From NCBI GenBank assembly GCA_029718625.1, contig CM056379.1, forward strand, positions 68,628,670 to 68,692,669: DNA of 64,000 nucleotides, written 5' to 3'. Under the pieces are notes generated by a model that worked only from the letters and a program-made list of their open reading frames with translations, had not been told where the DNA came from and did no database searches. The stretch comes from Synaphobranchus kaupii. Its lineage: Eukaryota; Chordata; Actinopteri; Anguilliformes; Synaphobranchidae. Within the stretch, counting starts at the first letter, position 1. Every line of letters begins with the position of its first letter. A program made the position numbers and the translations under genes. Below are positions 31,237-41,260 of the stretch, piece after piece.

Positions 31237-31934
31237 TAAGAGCTGTCACAACCGCAACAATGTGGTCACAACCGAAACCCCTGCTGTTTTGTTAAAATTT
31301 TGAATAATATGAATAATCAATCAAATATCCAAGATATTGTGCTGGTGAGGGTATATATAATCTCATAAATAAGAATCTATCAAATTCATGTGATCAAATC
31401 TGTCCATTTTATAGAGAACATTTGTTTGGAGTTTTCACTAAATTTAATTAATCCAATGTTTTATTTGATTTAAAAATTCAGGGTAATTGATTCAAATTCA
31501 ACAGCAGTCAAGATTTTTTTTCCAAAATGTCATTTTCAAAGGGGTGAATTAAACTTATCAATTGGGTGTGTAATTTTATTTCAAAAGCAGGGTTTACACC
31601 ATGTTTCGGTTGTGACATATTTAGGAGCAGTCAGTAAATGCATGCTTATTCTGAAAAAATGACATGTGATTGCACTGTACATCTACTATATTTATGTATC
31701 TCAGATAAAGTGTAACACATATATTATAAAAGAATTTTGCAAAAAGAATACAAATTGACATTTTTCTCCAACCCTCAATTTGCACGACTTCTGTAGAATG
31801 GCCCATATACGTTATTGTCCTTGATAATGAAGGTTAAAATCAGGCAGAAAGAAAAACTGCATTAGCCAGATCAGGTTATTTGTCATAATTACAGTGCGGC
31901 CAGATGTCGCTTGTGTTGTTGATGAATGAATGAA

Positions 31935-32365
31935 TGAATTAAGGGATTTTTCATTCATTTGTTCTGCCAACATCCCTTACATGATTATAAAACCTATAGG
32001 ATTAGCTGAAATGCATAGGCTACCTTCATTTATATGGGCATGCCACGACATTAATAAAAGGCATTTTTAAAACTTAAGAACTTCTACAAGTAAAACAACT
32101 GTGTATGTGTATGGTCATGTTCTTTTAAATATTATAATATAATTCAAAATCATGATTAGTTCAGACACCGACACCTTGACCAGAGTGATCACATTAACTT
32201 TGTTCAGTGTTGGTAGGCTACATTTGTTTTCGTCAAAAAGTTTGTGCTGCTTACTGTAGGCCTACCAATCGTTCAGGTTCGATCTCGGGGATAGGTTAGC
32301 CTACACCTTTTCAAATCCAGGACAGCGATGTGAAGCTGCGGTATTTATTACACAATTCCCTTAAA
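31935..32365. other. Gene-free spacer
   Basis: After a (GAAT)n run, AT-rich sequence with no supported feature. Confidence 0.5.
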
Positions 32366-32893
32366 GGGTTAGTTCGGAATTTTGGACATAATGTCTCATT
32401 TACGACTTACCCATGATGTAGTTGATTGATGGAAACCATTTTCAGCTAATTCCATGCTGTCCTTCTTTTGGATAAACACACGTTGCTAATGCTAGCGCAA
32501 CTCTATGTTAACCAGTAGTATCCACTACCAAACGCACTTAAACACTCCACAGTGCACCCAAAGCAAATAAAATACGACGACAGTCTATTGGGGTTATTTT
32601 TAGTGTTTATACCATCATTTTTGAAGTCAAACTATCGTTGAATCCTTTACTTTGTGCTGACCTATATTCTCTGTGGAAGTATGGCGGCGGAGCGAACGTG
32701 GCCATTGCAACTTGTTGCTCTTCTTTGTTGTTGTAGTCGACCAGTGCCGGCACTACATTCGTAGGTAACGTAAAGTATCGCTCCGCCGCCGTACTTCTGT
32801 GTATGTCCAATAGAAGGACAGCATGGAATTAGCTGAAAATGGTTTCCATCAATCAACTACATCATGGGTAAGTCGTAAGTGAGACATTATGTA
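32366..32893. mobile_element. TTAA-type foldback element (Kolobok/T2-like)
   Basis: Starts TTAAAGGGTTAGTTCGGAA (about 32362-32380). A long arm beginning ACATAATGTCTCATTTACGA is inverted at 32811-32893 over more than 80 bp. The last ~24 bp of the right terminus are missing. The TTAAAGG start fits Kolobok/T2-type elements; the assignment is by motif only. Confidence 0.55.
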
Positions 32894-33206
32894 TGGAGTA
32901 AATTTAGTGCCAATATTATTTACACGTGTTTCACAACTCACGCGTGTTTTGTGCTCTGCAAAACACAATTCATTTACGCATTGCAAAACTACAAATCCTG
33001 TTTTACAAATCTCAAACTACAAATTGCAAACTACAAATCTCAAGCTGTGGACACTCAAAAATACGAACATTTTGGCACCATTTTCACATGTACGATTGGG
33101 AAAAAATCCACGCGTGTATGCACCAATCAAAATTAAGCGGAAGAATAGCTCATAACCTATCAGTGAGCAACAACGTGGGAGCAGTGACTGGACATCGAGC
33201 TGAAGC

Positions 33207-33221
33207 ATGGCGGACGCGCAG
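33207..33221 (+). pseudogene. Integrase-like gene, exon 1 (inferred)
   Basis: ATGGCGGACGCGCAG encodes MADAQ, followed by the donor GTGAGT. Phase 0 matches exon 2, which starts LLRREL. This start is chosen because it gives a good donor and a leading Ala/Asp peptide; transcript data would be needed. Confidence 0.5.
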
Positions 33222-33601
33222 GTGAGTAGGCTAATGACCTATCTAATGTAAAATGTAGCCTATTAATGCAGCATATAGATAATTAATCTTAAAGACAACA
33301 GCTAATCTATCATAGCCTACTGATATGAACTCACCACAATATAGCCATATGCTGTATATTACAGCTAGCTACCTATAATTCACATTGTTGAGGCAGGCCA
33401 TAACGTCATGCATACCGAAGCTGCCATATACTGTAAGTGGCCCATCGAAGCATTTTAAGAGATCATTGATTGATTCTGATTGATCTTGCATCATCTGCTG
33501 ATTGCTCTCCAAATGGGGATGTTAGAAGAGGTTGATCGGCTATCAAGTGACACGAGAACCTCTTTGAAAACTTACATTTTTTGTCTGGGTCTAATTTCAA
33601 A

Positions 33602-33679
33602 TCTCAAAAATGCCAGGAAAAGCAAATATTTCGAATTGTCGATAATTCGAAATATTTGCTTTTCCTGGCATTTTTGAGA
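33602..33679. repeat. Perfect inverted repeat, 36-bp arms
   Basis: TCTCAAAAATGCCAGGAAAA at 33602 starts a 36-base arm (33602-33637). Its exact reverse complement is at 33644-33679, separated by GTCGAT. The right arm overlaps the first copy of an 81-bp direct repeat. Confidence 0.95.
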
Positions 33680-34060
33680 CGTTGGAGTTTGCTGAACAAC
33701 AGTAGGTTAGTTACCCAGTAACTATTCGCCTACTCCCGTGGGAAAGGTGGACTCGTCAGACCACAGCACGGTTTCCACTTTGTGTCAGTCCATCTCAGAT
33801 GAGCCCAGAGAAGTCGACGGCGTTTCTGGATGTTGTTGATATATGGCTTACGCTTTGGGTAGTAGAGTCTTAATTTGCATTTCTAGATGCAGTGACGAAT
33901 TGTGTTTACTGACAATGGTTTTCTGAAGTATAATGTAGTGCTGTCTGAAGGTTCGAAGGTCACAGGCATTCAGGTAAGTTTTCCTGGCATTTTTGAGACA
34001 TTGGAGTTTGCTGAACAACAGTAGGTTAGTTACCCACTAACTATTCGCCTACTCCCGCGG
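33661..34060 (+). repeat. 81-bp direct repeat enclosing a 231-bp copied insert
   Basis: 33661-33741 and 33980-34060 are direct copies with three mismatches, beginning TTTCCTGGCATTTTTGAGAC. Between them, 33742-33972 is by eye identical to 30473-30703, a Tc1 transposase segment 3 kb upstream, in the same orientation. The insert ends CATTCAGGTAAGT, which looks like a splice donor. Confidence 0.92.
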
Positions 34061-34154
34061 GGATGCGCAGTCGCGCACCTGTAATTATCAGAAATTACGT
34101 TGAGCCGCACGGTACCAAAATCACAGAATTAGGCTACGCCGGTGAAAATTACAT

Positions 34155-35328
34155 TACCAGACCTCCCCCAGTAATATCCTACTAATTCCGTCTGGATCGG
34201 GCTTCTCCCCAGTGGGAAGAAATCTCGGAAGGAACCTGGCTAGAGAGGGGGTGCCCATCCTTCGCTGGCCGGCCCGGTTTAGACTAAAGGTGGACTGAAT
34301 GGTAATAGTCAATTCAATAATCAGTTCAATCATCAGTTCAAAGTTCAAAGGGGGCGGGGTGATGCATCTGGGACTCCGGTTGCGTGAAGTCGGGAGGATA
34401 AACCAAAGGAGGGACGGGTCCGAAGCAGTCTGCAAACTCAGGGTGAGGGGCATAACTGGAGCAGTCTGCAAACTCAGGGTGAGAGGGGGACGGGCCGGAG
34501 TAATCTGCAGCTCAGGGTGAGAGAGGAAAAGAGAAGGTTAACCCCCCACCCCGACATCCTTAACTATAGGATTGACTAAAGAGGTACGTTTTTAGCCTAC
34601 ACTTAAAGACAGAAAGTGTGTCTGCAGCCCGTGCATACATGGGAAGATTATTCCATAAAAAAGGGGCTCTGTAAGAGAAGGCTCTGCCACCCATTGTAAT
34701 TTTAGATATAATAGGAATTTTCAAATAGCCAGCATTTTGAGAGCGAAGTAATCTAGGAGGACAGTAAGGAATGAGTAAGTCACTCAGATATTCAGGGGCC
34801 AAGCCATTTAAAGCTTTAAACGCTAGAAGTAAAATCTTGTAGTCAATTCTGAATTTGACAGGCAGCCAATGAAGAGTTTTGAGCACCGGGCTGATATGCT
34901 CCCATTTCTTGGTTCTAGTAAGAACCCTAGCAGCTACATTCTGTACAAGTTGGAGGCGATTCAGGGCTGAGCCAGTGCAACCAGACAATAATGCATTGCA
35001 GTAATCTAGTCGAGAGGTTACAAAGGCATGAACCATTTTTTCAGCATCCTCCAGGGACAACACCTTCCTTAATTTAGATATATTCCTCAGGTGGAAGAAG
35101 CCCATTCTTGTGATATTGTTAATATGGGGCTGAAAGGAGAGATCTGAATCAATAATTACACCAAGGTTTTTAACAACCTTGTTAGGGGAGACAGAGAAGC
35201 AATCTAAATTTAAGGGAAGCTGTAAGAATTTATCTCGAAGGGATTTGGGACCTAATACTAATATCTCAGTCTTATCTGAGTTCAATAAGAGGAAATTTTG
35301 GGTCATCCAGGCCTTTACATCTTTGTAG
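34155..35328 (-). mobile_element. L2-like LINE, 5'-truncated copy A
   Basis: Minus-strand copy of the LINE found complete at 54000-61075. It begins in the RT domain after the active site and ends in the 3' UTR. The 3' UTR here has only about two 36-bp units (34417-34490), against about 15 in the other copy. It lies in intron 1 of the integrase-like gene. Confidence 0.88.
34560..35306 (-). pseudogene. L2-like ORF2 C-terminal part (copy A)
   Basis: 248 codons, open: [66 protein letters not shown] and APFLWNNLP are the C-terminal landmarks of L2/CR1-type ORF2. The RT catalytic core is absent because of 5' truncation. Confidence 0.88.
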
Positions 35329-35435
35329 TACTACATATGGTAGTATTAATCCAAAATGAATGTGTTTGCAAATATAGTTTAATGAAGTCCATCTTCTATT
35401 GTATGCTGGTGTTTAACTGTATTTTCCTGACCTAG

Positions 35436-36064
35436 TTGTTACGGAGAGAATTGCTAGAAAGACTGCATACACGCCTCTTGCATGTACTTGAACAAGAGAC
35501 CATGGACCTGGATTTCACCTGTCATCAGGACATGATCTTTGTCAGTGCTGTATTAATATTCCAGTGGAAATTGTGAATGGCCTAGCTGAGCTGATCAATG
35601 TTGTTGGACAAAGACAAGAACTTCAGCAGCCTGTGGTCACTGAGGAGCAGAGAACAGGCCCTGGACGTCCTCGGTTACATCCGGCATCTCTTGGAAATGC
35701 AGCTGCCTATTCCCACTATTGCAAAATTGACAGGAATTCCCAGGCGTGCCATTTTCAGAAGACTAACAGAGTACAATATCACTGTCAGAGAGCTCTGCAG
35801 CACTGTGTCTGAAGAGGAGCTTGACAGACTTGTGACAGAAATCAAGTCTGTTATGCCCCAAGCTGGATACAGGCTAGTTAGAGGAACTTTGAAGGCCAAG
35901 GGATATCGGGTGCAGTGGGAGAGGCTCAAGGCGTCATTGCACCGTGTAGACACAGAGGGCATACTGTCCAGAATGATACAGCTGGGGTGCATCGTAAGGA
36001 GGTCATACTCTGTTCCTTTCCCAAAATCTCTTGTGCATATTGACACAAATCACAAGCTGATTTG
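35436..36064 (+). pseudogene. Integrase-like gene, exon 2
   Basis: Acceptor GACCTAG ends at 35435 and donor GTGAGT begins at 36065. The frame changes twice (about 35550 and 35682), so the exon cannot be read through; the first frame stops at 35574. The third frame runs RHLLEMQLPIPTIAKL through GYRLVRGTLKAKGYRVQWER to VHIDTNHKLI, with the first catalytic aspartate, ending in a split tryptophan. Confidence 0.7.
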
Positions 36065-36449
36065 GTGAGTTGGTTAATGGTTTGCATTTCCATTTCAGTT
36101 TAGTGTGTACATGAATGAGCTATTAAGGTTAGGAACAGTAAAGTACTGTCAGGTTTTAAAAAGGCTTTTATTAATAACTAGGCTACGTCATTATTTGTGT
36201 ACTTTATTTTGCCCTATTGGGGATAAGATTGTGGTTTCTGAAGTTACATACAAGTTAGAGACAAGAGTGTCTGTTGTGGCTTACCCAAAGCAAGTTGAGG
36301 CTAAACGGTGTATTGTATGAGAACGGTGGTAATTTAACCCTGAGTAAAACTATTAGCCTAACAACTTGCCTCAACCTGTTTTCCGGAAGCCATAACAACA
36401 CACAAAGTAATAATACTAGCTTATCTTGATTTTTTCCTTTTTTCTATAG

Positions 36450-36495
36450 GTACAATATTGTCATCTTCGGTGGTGTTGATGGCTTTTCAAGAAAG
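36450..36495 (+). pseudogene. Integrase-like gene, exon 3
   Basis: 46 nt between TTTCTATAG and GTTAGT. It encodes YNIVIFGGVDGFSRK, an integrase-core beta strand after the first catalytic aspartate. It completes the tryptophan split at exon 2. Confidence 0.7.
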
Positions 36496-36653
36496 GTTAG
36501 TAGGCTGATCTTATTGAGACCTTGGCTGAGATTTTAGAGGATGACTGTTTGCAGCGTCATTTGTACTGTGAATAGTATGAAATTGTTCATGTATGCACAG
36601 GGCTGACAAAAGTAGAATTTGTGCAGTGAGATATTGTTATTTTTATTTTGTAG

Positions 36654-36745
36654 ATCATGTATTTTGGAGCTGCCAACAACAATTTGGCCTCTACCACACT
36701 GGAATCTTTCGAGCAGGCTGTGCAAAAGTTTGGGTTTCCTCTCAG
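36654..36745 (+). pseudogene. Integrase-like gene, exon 4, mutated donor
   Basis: Encodes IMYFGAANNNLASTTLESFE then QAVQKFGFPL and a split arginine. The expected donor AG|GT reads AG|ATAGAA, a loss of the invariant GT. The next exon still fits in phase. Confidence 0.68.
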
Positions 36746-36840
36746 ATAGAAATACATTTTTAAATTCTATCCTCTTAATTAATTTTAAATTAATGTAATG
36801 GTTTTATAAATGTATGCTGCATTTTTGTACACTATTTCAG

Positions 36841-36951
36841 AGTTCGTAGGGACCAAGGCGTTGAGAATGTTGATGTGGCGAGGCTTATGTTCACTGTCTG
36901 GGGGGCCAGTGTAGGGAGCTTTATTGCTGGCAAGAGCGTCCACAATCAACG
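36841..36951 (+). pseudogene. Integrase-like gene, exon 5
   Basis: Acceptor CTATTTCAG ends at 36840 and donor GTATAT begins at 36952. It encodes [17 protein letters not shown], with the second catalytic aspartate, then [12 protein letters not shown] and a split arginine. Confidence 0.7.
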
Positions 36952-37793
36952 GTATATTCATCTGGCATATCGATCATTGGTTAATTCCATGGCATGCTGT
37001 TACAAATACAGTATCATTTGAAAGTAAGGCTTTAAATTAACATTGAAGTCTTTTCTTTACTTTTTACTCTAAAAACATAAACGGCACAATCTGGTGGTCA
37101 GAACCTAGGGGGCTAGCTCTGTAATCCTGCTTTGTGAAATACCCCCCTGGAGGTATAAGACTATGATGGGACAAAACACAAATGACTTAAACCAATGACT
37201 CATTAATCTGTACAGGGGACAATAAACATCAGCATATTCACTGGGAATTCATTAGATCGTATATAGAAACAGTCCTCCAAGCCATAGCTACATGTTACTG
37301 ATCAAACTGAGTAGTGATGTTATATACTGTCTGTTGTGATGGGATTAGGGTGGGGTTTGGGGCATCTGTGGGTTAATTTTGACCTTTTTTTTTTGATTCT
37401 CCCATGTGTTCATTATTAGGAAGGAATTTGGTCCATATTGGATTTAGGTTACTATATTTAATGAATATTATGTGAACCATATCAAGCTAAACTGTCAGGT
37501 TGGGCGCAATCAATTAGCTTGATTTCTCACAGATCAAATTATATTTCTACAAAATAATGTTACATGATTACTTATTGTATCTGTTTTGAACTACAGGAAA
37601 CATTTCACAACAATCTTGAGATGTTGGTGTCATGTGTGATTGACCCCATTACAAATGTTAAAAGTAACCATTTTAATTGTATTTTTCACCTTTAAATTTC
37701 AAGAAATCACATGCATAATTTTTTGTATGTCAATACTGATATTTGATTTAAATAAGAGATGCCAACATCATTTTCTTTGACTGTCCACTGTGG
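36952..37793 (+). other. Integrase-like gene intron 5
   Basis: AT-rich intron sequence, no feature recognised. Confidence 0.5.
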
Positions 37794-38070
37794 TATTGAA
37801 AGGTTGTGGCGAGATGTCTGGATGGGTGTTACCCACACATTCTATGATGTCCTGCACACCTTGGAGGAGGAGGGACATCTGGACCTCAATGACAGTTACC
37901 ACCTGTTCTGCTGCCACTACATCTTCCTTCCTCATCTCCAAGCAAGCCTTGATGTGTTCCATGATGGCTGGGATGATCATCCATTGAGTTCAGAAGGAAA
38001 CATAACACCCAATCAGCTGTGGGAGATTGGCCAAATGCAGCATCCTGTCACCGACCCAGACAATTTAGAA
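37794..38070 (+). pseudogene. Integrase-like gene, exon 6, mutated acceptor
   Basis: Encodes IERLWRDVWMGVTHTFYDVL with the third catalytic residue (E), then GHLDLNDSYHLFCCHYIFLP and TPNQLWEIG. The expected acceptor AG reads GG at 37792-37793. The donor GTTATT at 38071 is weak but in place. Confidence 0.7.
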
Positions 38071-38157
38071 GTTATTCTTTTTTAATTCAAAGGCATATCC
38101 ATATCAGTTGAATGGGAGGTCCACACTAATGGAAGGGCTTGTAATTTAAAACCCTTA

Positions 38158-38297
38158 GGGCCTGATTTACTAAGACCGTTAGCGTGTGCAAAACCAATAA
38201 CATGACCAATGATTGGTCATGGCATTTTTCGTTTTTTGCACTAATCATTGGTTGTATTTAGTTTTGCACACGCTAAAGGTCTTAGTAAATCAGGCCC
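38158..38297. mobile_element. 140-bp palindromic MITE
   Basis: Starts GGGCCTGATTTACTAAGACC and ends with its exact inverse. The arms continue (GTTAGCGTGTGCAAAAC) with one mismatch, for about 60 bp each. It sits in the last intron of the integrase-like gene. Superfamily not assigned. Confidence 0.85.
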
Positions 38298-38398
38298 ATA
38301 GTGCATTTTGTAAGGGCTGTTCCTTAGCTTTTACACTCCCTTAGTGTAAGAATAGTGTTGGAGAATGTATTTTTGAAATCTCTTGTTTGATGCTTTAG

Positions 38399-38611
38399 GA
38401 ATTGCACATTCCCCACATCGACTGGGAAGAAAGCCTCCTTACAGAGGAGCACTCCAGTGTCACTGTACCACGACTTGACAGTCCGCTTAACGAAGAACGA
38501 ATGGGTGAACTGAGAGCAACCATCGATCCCATTGGACCCTCCGACTGATTCGGAATGGACACTTATCTGGCAGCATTACAGTTTGTAGAATCTGTGACCG
38601 CAGTGCAGTGA
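38399..38611 (+). pseudogene. Integrase-like gene, last exon with premature stop
   Basis: Acceptor GCTTTAG ends at 38398. It encodes ELHIPHIDWEESLL and VTVPRLDSPLNEERM, then meets TGA at 38546. The same frame continues FGMDTYLAALQFVESVTAVQ to a second TGA at 38609. The continuation looks like genuine protein, so the first stop is probably a nonsense mutation. Confidence 0.65.
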
Positions 38612-38749
38612 TTCTAAGGCTAAGTGTGAATGTGCAGTGTGGTGTAAGCTACACAATCATTCATGTCACTTACATAGACCTGTACAGCAAATGGTTATCA
38701 GGGTATGGCAGTGGACAAATGTATAGTATTCCACAAGAATGAGAGTTGA

Positions 38750-38755
38750 AATAAA
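38750..38755 (+). terminator. Poly(A) signal of the integrase-like gene
   Basis: AATAAA about 140 bp after the final stop codon; a plausible transcript end. Confidence 0.4.
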
Positions 38756-38775
38756 CACAAATGACATCAAAATGT

Positions 38776-39970
38776 AAGATTTGTGTGTTTTAATCTTAAA
38801 AATGTAAAGAATTGTGCGTTCTCCCAGTGGAACAAAGTGCGACTTAATACACAAAAAGTCCAGCTAAGAGCAACTTTCAACAGCTCTTGATTTGTCCAGT
38901 TAACAATTTTCTTTCCAAAATAAAATTAAATCTTGCCTGCTGCACCTATTAGATGGGGATCCTGCAAAGCAAACATGCTTCTGAACATCTCTACCTCAAT
39001 CAAACATAACTGCAAATACCTGACATTTTCTTGAATGTTTTGGCTGTATAAAAGGACAACATAGTTCAAAGTGTAGGAATGATTTTGGTTCCAAGTAGGA
39101 ATACCAGCTTTGGTACAGATGTAACAGACCCTACACTCTTGGTCTTATACCAACCCAAAGCCGTAGACAACAGAGTTAAGACAGGTTTGCATGTCTGTCT
39201 GAAAGGAGAGAAAATCTGTGTAATGTCCTGGAAGACGTAGGGTTTCAACAACCTGGTCTCACAGCCCATTCGTATCTACTCTACGAAATTCCAGTCCCCG
39301 AAAATTCGTACTTATTTTACGAATCAGAGATTACACACCACGTGACTTTACGATTTTCTCCGATGAATTACGAGACAAAACGGAGATCCACCATTTTTAT
39401 TTCACGGTCAAATATAGCGAATGGGTAAGCTGCCGGTATTGTACTTATAGTTTATACTTATCGTTATAGTACATTCATAGAATACCTTTCTTATTTCGTA
39501 ATTGTATTTTAATGCAATATGATGTATAATTCTCGAGCTTCTTCGTCTCTGCTTTATCTGTGTGGGTTGCTATTTATAGGCTAGTCTTGTAGGCTATTAC
39601 TTGCGTTATACTAGCTGAAGTTAGCTAGGTCTGTTCAGATCAGTGCATACTGCATAGGCTGCAATATGATTATTAATGGATTTAGTTTGTGAGCTAGCCA
39701 TCAGAGCGTGTCGTTTTCGGTTCTTTTGAGACGTATAACATGAGAAAACCGTAATGGAAACAACCGCGTCTCCCCGTTAACTTCTGTAATGAACTGCGAT
39801 TCCCATGATTCTGTGCGCTGTCTGTGTGTATTGCCCAACTGCAGAGACGTGACGGGTTGACCACTGAATTGGCTTCATGCCCCAATGAGCAGCTCCCATA
39901 GGAATCCATGGAACCGGTAAGCGTAGTTCTTTTTTTTATCTCGATGGTTGAACTTCATTCATAAAACCAA
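38776..39970. other. Gene-free stretch
   Basis: No supported gene. 39260-39370 contains several TACGAA/ATTCGTA motifs typical of a fish repeat, and 39700-39900 is less AT-rich, but no terminus or frame is recognised. Confidence 0.4.
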
Positions 39971-40361
39971 CAAAAAAAAAGTCTGCCAGTCTGCAAATAA
40001 CAGGATTCCTAAATGCTATATGCAAATCCCATATGCAAAAGGTCTGTAAAAATCTTATAAAAAACACATATGCCATATACAAAACTTAGATAAAATAAAT
40101 ATGTGGTAGAGAGCTAGCATATACATTTCATGCTAAAATTAAATAGGTCCCTAATACATGGTACTCCTTATAAAAAAAACATTGAGAGATTGTATAAGAA
40201 TTGTATAGAAATATATAATATAATAGGCTACTAATCAACATGCTTTTTTATAAAAACTTTGCAAGTATGATCATAAATGATTTTTACAGACCTTTTGCAT
40301 ATGGGATTACCTTCGTAAGCATTTAGGAATCCTGATATTTGCAGACTGGCAGACTTTTTTG
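39971..40361. mobile_element. Inverted-repeat element (about 80-bp arms)
   Basis: Left arm 39971-40052 contains AAAGTCTGCCAGTCTGCAAA; its inverse lies at 40280-40361 with few differences. The 390-bp unit is non-coding and AT-rich, with the look of a MITE. Confidence 0.75.
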
Positions 40362-40447
40362 TTGTTGTTGTTAGATTAAGCCAACACAATCTCAAGCATG
40401 GTACACAGCAGATATAGAATGTACAAAATACGCACTGTTGTTATTTA

Positions 40448-40476
40448 TAATAATAATAATAATAATAATAATAATG
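40448..40476. repeat. (AAT)n microsatellite
   Basis: About ten AAT units. Confidence 0.85.
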
Positions 40477-41260
40477 CAATTTTATTTAAAACTTTTTTTT
40501 ACAGCAAAATCCTATTACACAGTTAAAGTAAAATATATAAAAACAATGGATAAATAAAACAAAAGACTTATTAAAATGAACAGGAAAAAAATTATCAAAT
40601 CCAGAAGCTTGAGAAGCAATGCAATAATAATGGTATATAATGTAAGGAAGACTTAAAATTCAGTAATTAGACTATCAGTTTCCTTTTCAATTTAGAATTA
40701 AACTAATTTTGTAGGCTGATAACAACAACGATAATTTTCCATGCCAAATAAGCGTTCACGCGCGGCTCTCAAGCCTACAATACTTTGGCATAACCACCAG
40801 GTAATGTGCGTATGTCAAGTGAAGACCTGACGTGGAGCTACGACCATTTCCACGGTCAAATGGAGTCACGTTGAAATTTTATAAATCACTACTTTGTCGT
40901 GATTTTTTACATATGCCACACGTAAGATCAAATTTGATCGAAAGTACTTTTTATAAATGAGGCCCCTGGTCTTGGCCCTTCTGCCCTTCTGACCATCTTC
41001 TGGCGTAGACTCAAGACTCGCCTGTTTAGTTTGCATCTTTGCTCCCTGAATTAATTGTTATCATGCAAGTCTTGCTTTTTGAAATAGCATTTTAGGGGTA
41101 TGTTAACAGTGATTTATACATCAACACTTGCCATGTTACTGACATTTTGGTTAATGTATTATTTAGACTTGTACTGTTTTTTTTCAGTATACCATTGTTT
41201 TTTTATTGGACATTTCTCTTATATAGCACTATTTCTCATTCCCCCCCTACCTAACAGGTT
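40477..41260. other. Gene-free stretch with possible LINE tail
   Basis: Mostly AT-rich. 40975-41060 reads RRLKTRLFSLHL in one frame, like the last residues of L2-type ORF2 (K-x-RLKTHLF), so a short LINE 3' end may be present. Confidence 0.35.

Larger units (their letters stand above)
28908..31806. mobile_element. Non-autonomous DNA element with CACAACCGAAAC motifs, nested Tc1
   Basis: The left end TATGGGCCATTCTACAAAAG and the right end (inverse) TATGGGCCATTCTACAGAAG match over about 30 bp. Without the nested Tc1 the element is about 1.4 kb and non-coding. TCACAACCGAAAC or close variants occur at about 29313, 29634, 31245 and 31266, with inverse copies at about 29686 and 31603. Superfamily not assigned. 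It interrupts the second copy of a direct repeat. Confidence 0.65.
33207..38611 (+). pseudogene. Multi-exon DDE integrase-core protein, decayed
   Basis: Seven exons are traced: 33207-33221, 35436-36064, 36450-36495, 36654-36745, 36841-36951, 37794-38070 and 38399-38611. The order is an N-terminal helical region (RELLERLHTRLLHVLEQE), a helix-turn-helix-like segment (PIPTIAKLTGIPRRAIFRRL) and a YR-type linker region, then a retroviral-integrase-like core. Catalytic D (HIDTN, 36042), D (RRDQG, 36851) and E (NQRIERLW, 37798) are all kept, with 34 residues between the last two. I recognise it as the intron-bearing 'integrase core domain' family found in fish and invertebrates; its function is not known to me. 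Lesions: frameshifts near 35550 and 35682, donor GT changed to AT at 36746, acceptor AG changed to GG at 37792-37793, and a stop at 38546. It is not retroviral: no gag, RT or LTR. Confidence 0.7.

Noticed and set aside
32640..32800. CpG-containing segment suggesting a promoter
   Set aside because: It lies between the arms of the TTAA-type foldback element and is better explained as its interior.
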